Shown here in pieces: positions 51,701-63,700 of a stretch of DNA of 64,000 bases. Under the pieces are notes generated by a model. That model worked only from the letters and a program-made list of their open reading frames with translations. It did not search any database and was not told the DNA's origin. How positions within the stretch are numbered: position 1 is the first letter of the stretch; every line of letters starts with the position of its first letter. Source of the DNA: Dactylosporangium sucinum (GTDB lineage Bacteria; Actinomycetota; Actinomycetes; Mycobacteriales; Micromonosporaceae); NCBI RefSeq assembly GCF_014647515.1, contig NZ_BMPI01000001.1, positions 124,001-188,000 on the forward strand, in the 5' to 3' direction. The translations under genes and the position numbers were made by a program.

Positions 51701-54700
51701 CAGGTCGGTGACCTTCGTCTGAGCCGGGAGGACGCTCGGCGACACGTAGCTGTGGGTGCCGTTGCGGAGCCAGGGGTGCACCCAGGAGTCGGTGGCGTTG
51801 CGGCGGGCCTCGTAGTACATGACCAGCCGGTCCCACGACGGCGTGTCGCCCGTGCCCGTGTCCCGTGCGCCCAACGCCCGCCGGTGCGCCCCGACCGGCA
51901 GCGGCGCGCCGCTGGTGGCGGAGAGCGCCGCCAGGCCCAGTGACGCGATGCCGAACAGCCGGGTGCGCCAGCCGACCGTCCGTCGCCGGCCGTTGCCGGA
52001 CGCGCGGCCCGGTCCCGGCACGCTGGCGGGACCGGGTGTCGGGCCGAGGGCCACCCGGGCGAGCCACGAGACGCCGCTGACGACGTTGCTCCACATGAGC
52101 GCCGCCGACGACGCGACCTGGGGCGTGGGCGGCGGCGCGCTCGTTGCCTGCCCGGTGACGAAGTCCGCGAGGACGCCGTCGACCGGGCGCTGCCCGCCGG
52201 AGCCGGGCCAGCGCCAGACAGCCGCCGAGACCTTCACCCGGCCGAGGGCGGTCACCGGCAGCAGCGCGTCGCCGCGCCGGTCCAGCAGCGCCGCTCCGGC
52301 GGGAACGGTGACCCGCCAGGCGTACTGGCCGGGCTTCAGGCCCGCCGGCACGCCCCGGGTGACCCGCACGTACGCCGATCCGGGTGCGGAGAGCACGCCG
52401 TGGCGCAGCACGTCCGACCAGCTCGCGGCCCGTACCGGCGCGACCACGTACCGGTGTTGCAGCGGTTTGGTGTTCACCACGTTGAACCGCCGGTGGTCCG
52501 GCTGTCCACGATGGATGGTGGCCCCGGCATCGGTCGCGTGGGCCGGGGCCGGGGAGAGGCGCGGCAGCCATCGGGCCGCGGCGTCGGGCGTCGCACCCGC
52601 CGGGAAGACCGACCCGCCCGCGACGGGTTCCTCGCCGGGCCGCCCGGCGTAGACGAGGAACGGCGTGGGCTCGGCGAGCCGCGGCGTAAGGCCGACCAGA
52701 CTGAGCGGCGCACTGACCACCTGGCCGTTGTGGGCGTCGACCCAGACCAGTGACGGGGACGCCGAGACCTCCTCCAGCGTGCGGCTGCGCAGGTCCGTCG
52801 GGAAGCTTCCCAGCGCCGCCTCGCACACCAGGAGGCGCAGCCGGCCGGTCACGCCGTACGCCTGAAGCACCTGATGCAGCGCCTGGGCGCTCGCCAACCC
52901 CGGCCCGACGCCGACCCGCCCGCCCCGGCCGTGCGCGTGCACCGCCACCACGCCGGGCTCCGGTCGGTACCGGGTGACCGCGAGCCGCTGGGTCAGGCTG
53001 CGCGACTCGGCCTCGGTCCGCAGCCAGACCGCGTAGACCCCGTGCTCATCGGCGAAGACCTCGGTCATGAGCGCGAGGTCGTTGGCCGACCAGTGGGCGG
53101 CCTCGGGGCCGGGAACGGTGGGGTGCGGTGGTCCGGCGCGGTGCCGCAGCGACACCAGCGCCGCGTCCGCGTGGCCGTCGGTGCCGACCGGGTGCCGCAG
53201 GACCTGGTCGACCACGAGGTCGGAGGCGGCCGCACCGGGCGGGAACTCGACAATGACCGCGTTCGCCGGGACCTCCGGCAACACCGGCACGGCGCCGTCG
53301 CCGGGCGGCAGGCTCGTGCCGAGCCCGGCCAGCCAGGCGGTCACCTGGTCCCGGGCCGGGACCCCGTCCTGGGGGACGAAGACGGCGTACCGCGGGCCGC
53401 CCTCGGCCGCAGTGCCGTCCGCCACGGGTACCGGCTGAGACTGCTGGAAGAGTGGCGCGTAGTGGCCGCGTTGCTGCCGTCCGATCCGGGTCTCGTCGTA
53501 GTGGATGAGCAGGATCGGGCCGCGGTCCTGGCCGAGGGCGGGGTCCTGCCCGTAGCCGCCGGCCACGCCGGGCGTGCTGCGCACCACCGCGAACCGCACA
53601 CCGAAGTGCTGGCCGACGAGGCCGAGGAAGAAGTCGTCGTTCGCGTCCTGGGGCCGGCTCCGGTCGAGGTCGTGCAGCACCCGGTTGGTGGGAAATCGCC
53701 GTCGCAGGTGGGTGACCAGGTCGGCGGTGCTGCGCAGCGAGTAGCCGGGTTGGCCCTGCAGCAGCTGATGCATGGTGTCGAGCAGGCACCTGGCCGCCCC
53801 GAGTCCGCTGGACCTGCCGAGCGTCAGCCAACTGGGCAGCCGCGGTACCGCCAGGCCCGGCTCGACCAACCGCAGACCTTCGCCCTCGTCCCACTCCCAC
53901 AGGGCGTCGGCCGCGCGCTGCTGCTCCTGCTCCTGCCGGCTGGCCAGCGTGCCCACGTCGCTCGGCCGCGCCAGGCCCTGCGGCGACGGCCCGCTCATCC
54001 GGGCCACGCCGCCCCTCCTCGGCCGCGGCACGGGTGCGGCGTGGCCTCGCCCGAGGCTCGCCAGCGTCATTTCGCCGAGCAGGTACTCGACATCACGGTG
54101 CAGGTCGCTCGCGAGATCCAGATCGGCCGCGGGATCCCGGGCGTCGGCCGGGTCGAGGGCGGCCCGCACCGATTCCAAGCGCGTGGTCAGGCTGCGCACC
54201 AGCTCGTCCATCCGGCGGTCGAACGCGCGTGCCCGGCCCGGGCCGAGGGCGCCGACCAGGTTCTCGTACCGTTGTCGCTGCCAGGTCAGGGTCGCCTCGA
54301 AGTCGGCGACGAGCTGCACGACCTGTTGCTGGGTGAGCGTGGCAGGTTCGGCACCGTCCGCGCGCAGCAACTGGGTGTACGTCTGCACCTGCTCGGTCGC
54401 CGCCGGCGCGACGGCCAGGTAGTGGGTTCCGGTGTAGAAGACGTACCCGACCGGTGCGCTGCCGTCGGGACCGACGTGGGTGGGGGCGTCCACGCCGAGC
54501 AGGGTCACCGGCAACCGCCACAGCCGGGCGGCGACGGCCGGGATGTAGTCGCCGGTGCCGGACTGCCAGTGCCCCAGCTGCCTGATCCGGGCGACGTGCC
54601 GGTCCTGGATCTCGCGCCGCGCCTGCGGTGTCGCGGCGTTCACGACGTCGGTGAAGAACCGCGCGAGGTCCGCGTCGGCACTGTGCGGGTCGAGGTTGTA

Positions 54701-57700
54701 CGCGTCGAACGCCGCCTGTACCGCGTCGGCGACGTTGTCGCGCGCGGCCTGCAGGTCCGCGTCGGTCGGCCGGTCGAAGCTCGTGATCCCGGCGAGCGGG
54801 AGCCGCGCGCCGAAGCCCAGGAACATCGTCCGGAAGAAGCAGTCGCCGTCGGCGCGCACATCGCGGGTTCGCTGCTCGAACTGCCGCCGGACGCGCCGGT
54901 AGCGGGTGACCTCCGCCTCGCGCGCTTCCTGGTGGGCCAGCAGCCGTTCGTCGCGCTGCCGTTCGAAGCCGGCCACCCGCGCGGCCACCTCCGGGTCGAG
55001 CGTGGGCAGTCCCGTCTGGTCGGCGCTCGGTGCCGAGGCCGGTTCGAGCGCTCCGAGCGGTCCCGATCCAGCGGTCGTCGACGTCGGTGCGGCGCCGACG
55101 GGGCCGCTGGTCGACCGGTACCGTGAGGCCCGGCTCCCGGTGCCCGGGGGGCTGCCGGTCCGCCGGGGCCCGCTCGTCGCGACCACCGGGACGAGGCGGC
55201 CGGCCGACGTCGCCGAGTCGGGCACGGTCACCGCGGCCGCCAGGATGCCCACCGCGTCACCCGGGCCGAGCGCGCGCCCGTCGCGGGTCGACACGAACGC
55301 CGAGACGTCGCGGGCGAGCCCGTTCGGAAACTCGACGATCACCGCGCCGTCGGGCAGGCTGTCGGGGTCGGGCGGTGTGCTCGTCACGCCGACGATGCCG
55401 GCACCGTGCCGGCCGAGCCAGTCGCGGACCTGCTGCACCGGGTCGGAGCCCGGTGGGGCATGGACGACCGCGTATGCCGGTCCGGGGACCCGGGGCAGCG
55501 CATCCGTCAGGTCGTCCAGCCCGGCCAGCGCCTCGGTGTCCACGGTGGCCTGGTTGAGGTGCAGGTACGCCGCGCCGATCAGCCCGTCCGGCACGTGTAC
55601 CGGCAGGCCCAGCCGCGCCCGGAGGTCCGCCACCAGGCCCGTCATCGCGGCGGCCGCCCGGTTGCGCAGCGCGCGCAGCCCGACCGGCGCGGCCCCGGTC
55701 GACGGCGGGTAGGCGGCGACCGGCCGGCTCGCGCCCGGCGCGAACCGGATCAGCGGCACCCGGTCGGACTGGTGGGTCGCGGCCAGCACCTCCAGCGCCT
55801 CGGCGCCGAGGCCGTCCGCGGGCACGTAGGTCGCCGGGCCGTACGTGATCCCGGCCTGCGCCAGGTGACCCATGACCTCGGCGTACCGGGTGCCGGTGAG
55901 CCGCCGGCCGGTGGCCGCGTCGCGTAGGTCGAACAGGGCCGGCTCGGGCGGCGTCGGGACCGCCTCGCCGGTGTGCTCGACGTCGTAGCGAACGCCGTCG
56001 ACGACCTCGATCGCGTGCGGGTCGGCGGCCAGCCCGCGCAGCGCCCGGACGAACTCCTCGGCCGTGCTCGACGGGGCGGGCGGCAGCGGGCGGCGGTGCC
56101 GGTCCGCCCACGCACCGCCGGGCGGCAGCGGCGCCGGTCCGGTGGTGGTGGGTGCCGTCGTCGGCGCCGGCATGACCTCGATCACGACGCCGAACCGGTC
56201 GGCGGCCTCGGCGAGCACGGCCTGCTCGTGGGCGCCGATGCCGTAGTACAGCTCGACGGCTTCGGGGCGCAGCGGCGCGTCGGCGTCCGGCGGGGCCGGC
56301 ACGCCGGCGTCCAAGAACGAGGGCGCCTCCGGGCGCGATCGGAGCTCCCACTCGTCGGGCAGGCGCCCGGGCTGCCGGCTCGCCTCGATCGCCGCGGTCA
56401 CCGGCGGCGGCTCGGCGGTGGCGCGGCGCGACGGTACGCGCGACGGCGTCGCGCTGTCCGGCGGGGTCGGACGGAACCGCACCGAATCGCGGCGTCCCGA
56501 CGAGGATGGTCGTGATCCGGTCGGGCTGCCGTGCCGGCCGTTCGCCGGGGCGGCGGGGATCGGCGGCGCCGGTTCGGTGGCCTCGGGCGGCGCGGCCGAC
56601 TCGATCGCCGGCTGGTCGGACGGGGCGTCGAGCTGGGGCAGGCCGGGTTCGTCCGGGCCGAGGAGGATCCGTTCGGCGTCGTCCGGGAACATGTGGAACA
56701 GGACGCGCATCGTGATGGCCTGTCCACCGGGCTGCGGCTGCCAGGTCCCGGGCATGAGCCAGTTCTGGCGCCGCTCGACGCTGCCGAGTTCGACCGTGAG
56801 GTCCGCGGCGACCAGGACCGTGAGGGGGGTGGTCGCCTCGTCGCTGCCCGGCTCGGGCGCCCGGAAGCCCTGCTTGATGTGTGACTCCATCCGGGCGTCC
56901 AGGAACGTCGAGGACGGGCCGTGCCCCATGCCGCTGCCGAAGCCCATCGACTGGGTCGAGCCGGCGGTCAACGGCGAATCGGAGATGCCGGTCTGCTCGC
57001 CGAGCCCGGGCTTGAAGTACTGACCGGCCTCCGTGGACGAGACCGCGGCGGTCGAGCGTTGCTGCTTGCGGTAGAGCCCGAGGTGCATCCCGCGCACGAA
57101 CCGCACGAACGTCGGGTCGGACAGTTCGCCGCGGACCCGCAGGCCGCCGATCACATCCTGCCAGACGCCGGGCTCGAGCAGACCGGAGAACTCGTATCCG
57201 TCCTCGGAGAGGATGGTGTCGATGTTGTTGCGGATCGAGTGCGCGCCGATGAACCACGTGACGACCTCGCCGTCCGTCGCCGCGGCGTCGACCCGATCAT
57301 GGTCCGCGGTCTGTTGCGCGGCGGTGGACAGCTGTTCCAGGCCGAGGACGACCTCGACGTAGTACATCTGCGGGAGCTGGAATGTCCCTCTCCGGGAGAG
57401 GTTGAGCGTGAGGCCGGGCGGGACGACCAGTTCCCGGGCCGTGCGCCAGGTGAGGAACCCGTCGACCGTGAGCTGCTCGACCATCGGCCGTGGGGCACGT
57501 ACCGGCGTGGTGACGGAGTCGAGCGCGCGGACGTAGGCATTGTTGACGTGGCGCCGGCGCATCGGGATGCGCTCGACCCGGACGGACATCCGCAGGTCGA
57601 TGCGGAACTCCGCGTTGCCGCTCCAGTTCTGGACCGTCATCGTCTTGGTCACCGTGTCGACGACCTGGGTCAGGTTCTGGCCGCCCCGGTTCGATCCGGC

Positions 57701-60700
57701 TTCCAGCACGCCGGTGGTCGCGCGGGGCTGGGGGCCGCCACCGACGCCCACGGACCCGCCCCTCGCATTGATCCAGGCTTGGAGCGCGGAGCTGCTGTAC
57801 GTGATGTTGTTGTACGCCTGGTTCTCGATGCCGCCCCTGTCGAGCGCGCCGAGCGGGGTGAACCCCAGGATCTCGGACAGCTTGATGGTGATCTTGATGA
57901 TCTCCGCGCCGGCCAGGTACCGGGTGTTGACGAAGCGGAACTCGAGACCACCGGCGGCCAGGCTGTCCACCAGCGCGCGGACGCCGGCGGTCGTCGTCGT
58001 GTCGGCCACGGACCGGATGAGGTTGAGCTGCTTCGCGACCCGTCGTACACCGGCGAGCTCGGGGGCGACGTCCGACAGCGCCGCCTTCACCACGTCGATC
58101 AGCAGCGTCTCCAGCTCGAACCGCTCGACCGTGCCGAACCCGAAGGCCCGGTGCGTCAGCACGTAGTCGGGCAGCCGCCACTCGCTCATGGGGGTCGGAC
58201 GGTTCCTGGGCAGTACCGAGAGCAGACCGTGCCGCCGGACCTGCTCCTCGGCGAAGCCGCGCACGTCGAGCTGGAGCTCGGCCGGCTCAGCGGTGATCTC
58301 CTCGACGGGCGTGGCCCCGCGCGGGTGCCCACCGTCCACATCGGCCGGCGCGGCCCTGGCCAGGTCGGCCGGGGTCGGCCGGGGAAGTCGGCGCCGGAGC
58401 AACAGGTCCGCGAAGGCCTGGGGCAGGTCGACGGCGCCCTGCAGGTACGCCGTGGTGAGCAGGTCGGCCAGGCCGGCCGGCATCGTCCAGGCGGGACCGC
58501 CGCCCAGCACACCCGCGAGTGCGCCGAGGACGTCGGGTGCGGCGAAGGCGGGCGGGAGGGAACCGCTCACTACCTGCGAGTGCACCGCGGCCGCGGTCTG
58601 CGCGTCGATCGGCACGCCGTCACCGAGGCCGAGATCCCGGCCCCGCGACATCAGCCGCGCCGCCACCGGCGTCGTCAGGGTGAGCCGACCGGCCTCGTAC
58701 TCGGCGATCGCGGCCCGATGCTGTGCCGCGTGCAGATCGAACTCACGCCGGCCGTAGGCCAGCACGAGCGCCTGCACGACGTCGTCGGCGAGCCGGACCT
58801 CGGGGGCGGCGAGGCCCAGACCCGCCACGTGGCCGGCGAACAGCGTCGCGACGGTGTCCGGGTCCAGCAGGCGCTCGCCGTCGTTCATCGGCGTGTTGCC
58901 GGCGAGGTGGTCGCGCAGCGTCGCGTTGATCTCATGGGCCGTCACCGTGGTGAGATCGCCCGCGGCGACGGCGGCGGTGACCTCGGCCGACCGCAGCCGT
59001 GCCGCCTCGGGGGTGAGGTGCCGGTCCTCGGCCGCCGCGACCGTGGCCAGGGAGAGCCGCAGGCCATCGCGGGCCGTGGCGTGGAACTGGAGGATCCGGT
59101 CGACCGTCTCGTCGGAGAGCTGACGGCGATCGGGCGGGCGCATCATCTCCCGCCAGAGCGCGTCGTCGACGACGTCGTCGGGCATGTCGAGGTGGTCGAA
59201 GGCGTAGAGACGCAGCGCATCGGGCTCCCGCAGCCAGAACCAGTACCCGTCGGCCGACGAGATCTGTTGCACCGTGACCGGCCGCTGTCCCTGGTAGATC
59301 CAGATGCGGGTGGCGGCCAGGGCCCTGGCCCAGAAGTGCGCGTCCGCGCTGAACCAGTAGCCGATGTCGAAGTAGAGCGAGATCCGCTCGAGCGCGGAGG
59401 CCGTGGTCCGCCCGGTCGACGATCCCTGCCTCGTGCCCGTGACCTTCGAGATGGCGGCGCTGGGCTTGACGTTGTCCTCGACCGCCGCGCCCTCGAAGGA
59501 CGCCTCGAAGCCGACGCCCTGCTCGTTCGTGAACGCCTTGCCCGCGCGCCGGCCGGCCCGGTTCATACCGAAGCTGATGCCACCGCCGACGAACTCGCGG
59601 CCGCTGCGCGCGCGGAACCGGGGCCGGCCGAGGCCGAGCCTCAGCCCGAGGGTCGCGACCGCGTCCAGGAAGATGCCCGCGTCGAAGATGTCGAGCTCGT
59701 AGAACTCACGCATCTGCTCGGCGTGCGAGCGGACGTTCTCGAGGTGGACGAACGCCTGCAGCATGTTCCAGGCCGCGGTCGAGCGCCGGGTCAGCCGGCC
59801 GGGCAGCATCTCGCGGAAGACCAGGTCCAGGCTCTGCACGTCGATGGTGTCGGTCATCACGAAGCCGACCTGGGAGAACACGTCCGGGTCGCCGGCGACC
59901 GCCGGCTCAGCCGCCCCCTGGGGAAGTGACTGCGGGTGGTCGGTCGTGGTGTGCGTCGGGAACCAGATCGAGACCGCGCGATCGCCGAGCACGTACTGCG
60001 CCGTCGGGGTGTCGGCGCCGCGCGGGAACACGTCGACCGCCAACGTGACCGCGAAGACGAAGTTGTCGGCCGGGTCGTGCGTCTCCAGGAGGCCCACGTT
60101 GTTGGTGGTCGTGCCACCGGACACCGAGTTGGTCGTGGACCAGGTCCACTTGCCGGTCCAGCCGGGAAGGGTGAAGTTGAGCGCCCGCCCGAGGAAGAGG
60201 AACTTCAGGATGAGGCCCAGGCTCAGGCTCACCTGCCGGGAGGTGGCGAGTTCGCGGCCGCGGTCGGACGAGTCGGAGGAGATCGGCAGGTACACCAGGT
60301 TGAACCCGGTCGAGCCCCACCGGTAGCGCCACCGGTCGCGGTCGAGCGCGACGCGCACCACCAGCTCGATCTCCTCCCCCGTCGGGCTGGTCAGCACGAT
60401 CGGCACACCGTGCTGCATGGCCGGTTCGAACTGGGCGATCAGCCCGACCCTGGACAACGTCGACTGGAGCTTGAAGAGATTGTCGAAGCGGCGGGCCTGG
60501 TCGCGCCGATCCACGTCGGTCGACGGCCGGACGAACCGCCCGTCCGGATGCCGGCGCGGGAGGAATCCCCGCGTTTCGAGGTCCGCCCGTACCATCTCGA
60601 GCAGTTCGTCAGCGCCGGAAATGTCGTCGACGTTGGTGAAACCACCGAGTCCCTTGCCGGAAGTGACCAGCACCGGCGGGTAGCGCCGGGACCACAGCGG

Positions 60701-63700
60701 CGCGTGGGCCGGCGCGTCCAGCGCCTCGACGTCCTCCCAGTCGAGCACCGACGACCCCGACGCGTTCGGCGGGGCGGTCGCGTCCACGGCATCGGTCGGC
60801 GGTGCCGCCAGGGCCGACTGCCGCTGGTGGTACTCGAGGAAGATCGCCGCGCGTTCGGAGTTCACGCGCTCTGCCCGCAACCGTGCGGACGCCGTGACGG
60901 GATAGCCGAGCCGGACCGCGTCGAGCTCGCGCACCCGTAGCTGCGCGCCGCCCGGGATGGGCGTGGTGTGGCGGCGGATCCAGCCCTCTCCCGTGAACGG
61001 CTGGAACTCCAGCGTGCTCGTGTAGCTGACCTGGTAACCGGCCGAGAAGTTGGCCCACCGCCCGACCTTCACGCCCAGCCCGATGCCCCCGGCGGCGTAG
61101 GAGAACGTGTCGTCGCGCTGCAGTTGCCCGCCGACCCGCGCGCCCACGCCGATGTCGAACCCGAGCCCGGCCAGCGCCTCGAGAGCCGGCGCGAACAGGC
61201 CGCCGCCGAACACGAGGCCGGCCTTGATGCTGTTCGTCCGCGAGGACGACGCCGACGCCTGGGCCGAGTCGACGAACACCTCTTCGAGCAGGCCCTTGTT
61301 GCTCGATGTCCCCCGCGGCCGCAGCCCGGTGATGGTCGTGTGCTGGCGCAGGATGCCGAGGACCGTGCCGGTCTCGTCGATGACCGGGGTCCAGAAGCCG
61401 TGCGGTCGCACGGCGTGTGCCAGCCCCGCGGCCTGCGCGGCGCCGGTGAAGGCGCGCAGGATGGCCCGGACCGGGCTGCCCAGCTTGGCACGCTCGGCGC
61501 CGACGAGATCGACCGCCGCGGCGAACAGCTCCTCACTGCCGAAAGCACGCTCGACCGAGATGTTGTGGGGCAGGTCGTACTTCGGCCGCGTCGACGTGTC
61601 GTGCTGCGGCGACGCCTCCGCGTAGTAGAGCGGCGTCCACAGCGACAGCCCGTTCGGGATCGGCGTCGCGGGCAGGGGCAGCGTCTGGATCGAACCGTCG
61701 TTCCCGGTGCGGATCACCTCCGTCCGCCACACCACGTCCCAGTCGACCAGGACCGAGCGGCCGCGGTTGTCCGTCACCTGGCTCGTGAACGCGGTCGAGT
61801 CGGACGTCTGACCCATCGCCGGCTTGTTGGCGCTCAGCACGACGCTGGGCACCACGGACACGCCCGGTAGCACGGCGAACGGCAGGGCGATCGGGATCGG
61901 CCCGCCGAGGCCGATCTCCATCGAGGACTGCGTGTTGCGTGAGGCCGGGTGCCAGGTCCCGTCATGCGTCCCGCTGATCACCTGCTGCCCGTGCCGGCCC
62001 GAGCCCCGGTGCGGTCGGGGGTTGCTCACCACCAGCGAGAGTCGCACCTCGACCGCGCTCGGACCCTCGCCGAGATCCAGCACGAGCGACGTCGGCGGCA
62101 GCGACGGTTCGTTGGCCAGCCGGGAGTACCCGATCATCAGGCGGGTCTCGAACTCGACCTCCGACGGCACGAGCTCGGCAGGCAGCACGGCGAGCAGCTG
62201 CCGGCGGATCTCCGGCGCGCCCTGCAGGAGCTCCGGGATGCCGAACGGGACGAATCGTTCGGGCTCGGTGTCGGTGAGCCATCCGACGATCTGGTCGAGG
62301 TCGCGCCCGCCGGTCTCCTCCGGCAGGACCAGCATCACCTCGGTGACCGTGGTGACCACGTCCCGCAACGCCTTGCCGGCGATGCGAACCGCGTCCTCCG
62401 CGGTCCACTGCGTGCCCTCCAGGGCGAGCAACGGCATGGCGATCGACGTGACCGGGGCGCCGGCCGCGGCGAGAATGTCCGGCTCTCCCTGTGCGATCGC
62501 GGCGAACACGCCCACGTACGCGTCGTAGAGCGCGTCCTGCCGGCGCCGGACCGGCGTGGGTACCTGGACGACGAGACCGGTGCCGCTGTGGTCGAGTCCC
62601 CGCTCGGCGAAGAGCGCGGCGCCGCCCGGGGCCTCCCAGGTCGGGTAGGGCACGGCCTCGACGACCGCGTTGACGTTCTGCCGCCGCACGTCGCCCCGGA
62701 CCAGTGTGACCGTGAACGGCGACAGCGATCCGGGCAACCGCAGCGGTGGCGGCATCGCCTCGCGGGGGCGGGACGTGGTGCGTGCCTGACCGTGGGGGCG
62801 CCGCCGCGGCGGTCCGGCGCTGGGCTGCCCGGTCGACGTCGGCGGCGCGACCGCGACGAGGTCGGCCGCGGCCAGGATCGTCGGCTTGCCGTCCAGCGTG
62901 AGACCGACGACCCGGGGATTCGACGCATGGTTCCCGGTCCGCAGGTCCGGCACGGCCGACCGGCGCGTGACCACCTGCGCTCCGGCCCGGTCCGAGGCGT
63001 CGAGCAGCGCCGTGACGCCGAGCGGCGACGCCGGCCCGGGACCGCTCGACGGTGCGAGCGGGAAGAGCCGCAGGCGCGACCGGGCCCGCGCCGACAGGCC
63101 GGCGACGACGTCGACCTGCGCGCCGTCGAGGTCGCCGATGTAGACGTTGACCGCGTCCGCGGGGGCCGGGACCGGCGGCGGTTCTACTGTGCCGGCCGTG
63201 CCGCCGTCCACGTCCAGCACGATGCCGGAGCGCACGGTGGTCAGCACGAACCCCGGCGGCGCAGTGGGGTACGCCTCGTCGGGCCGGCCGGACACGTGTC
63301 GCCGGTGCACGCCGCTGGCGTACCGGCCGAGCACCCGGAACTCGCCCACCGGGGCGATCAGTTCGAGCTGCTCGCGCTCCGCGAGGTGCTGGGCGAGCGA
63401 CAACTGGCCGCCGTCGCCGGCGCCCGCCCGGTGCAGCCACACCCGCCCGCGCCGGGCGCCGAGCAGCACCGACAGCGGCTCGAACGCCTGCAGCAACAGG
63501 TCGTCGGTCACGTCGGGCGTCGTCACCACGCGGATCAGGTCTTCGCCGGCGGAGGCGACCTGGTCCACCACACTGCGCGCGTACCGCAGCGCGCGCGACG
63601 TGTCCGCCGTGGACGCCCTGGCGGAGGTCCCGTCGGCCCGGCGGATCAGCACGGCGTTGTCGACGACCTCGGCCACGAGGTTGCCCGGCAGGTAGTACAC

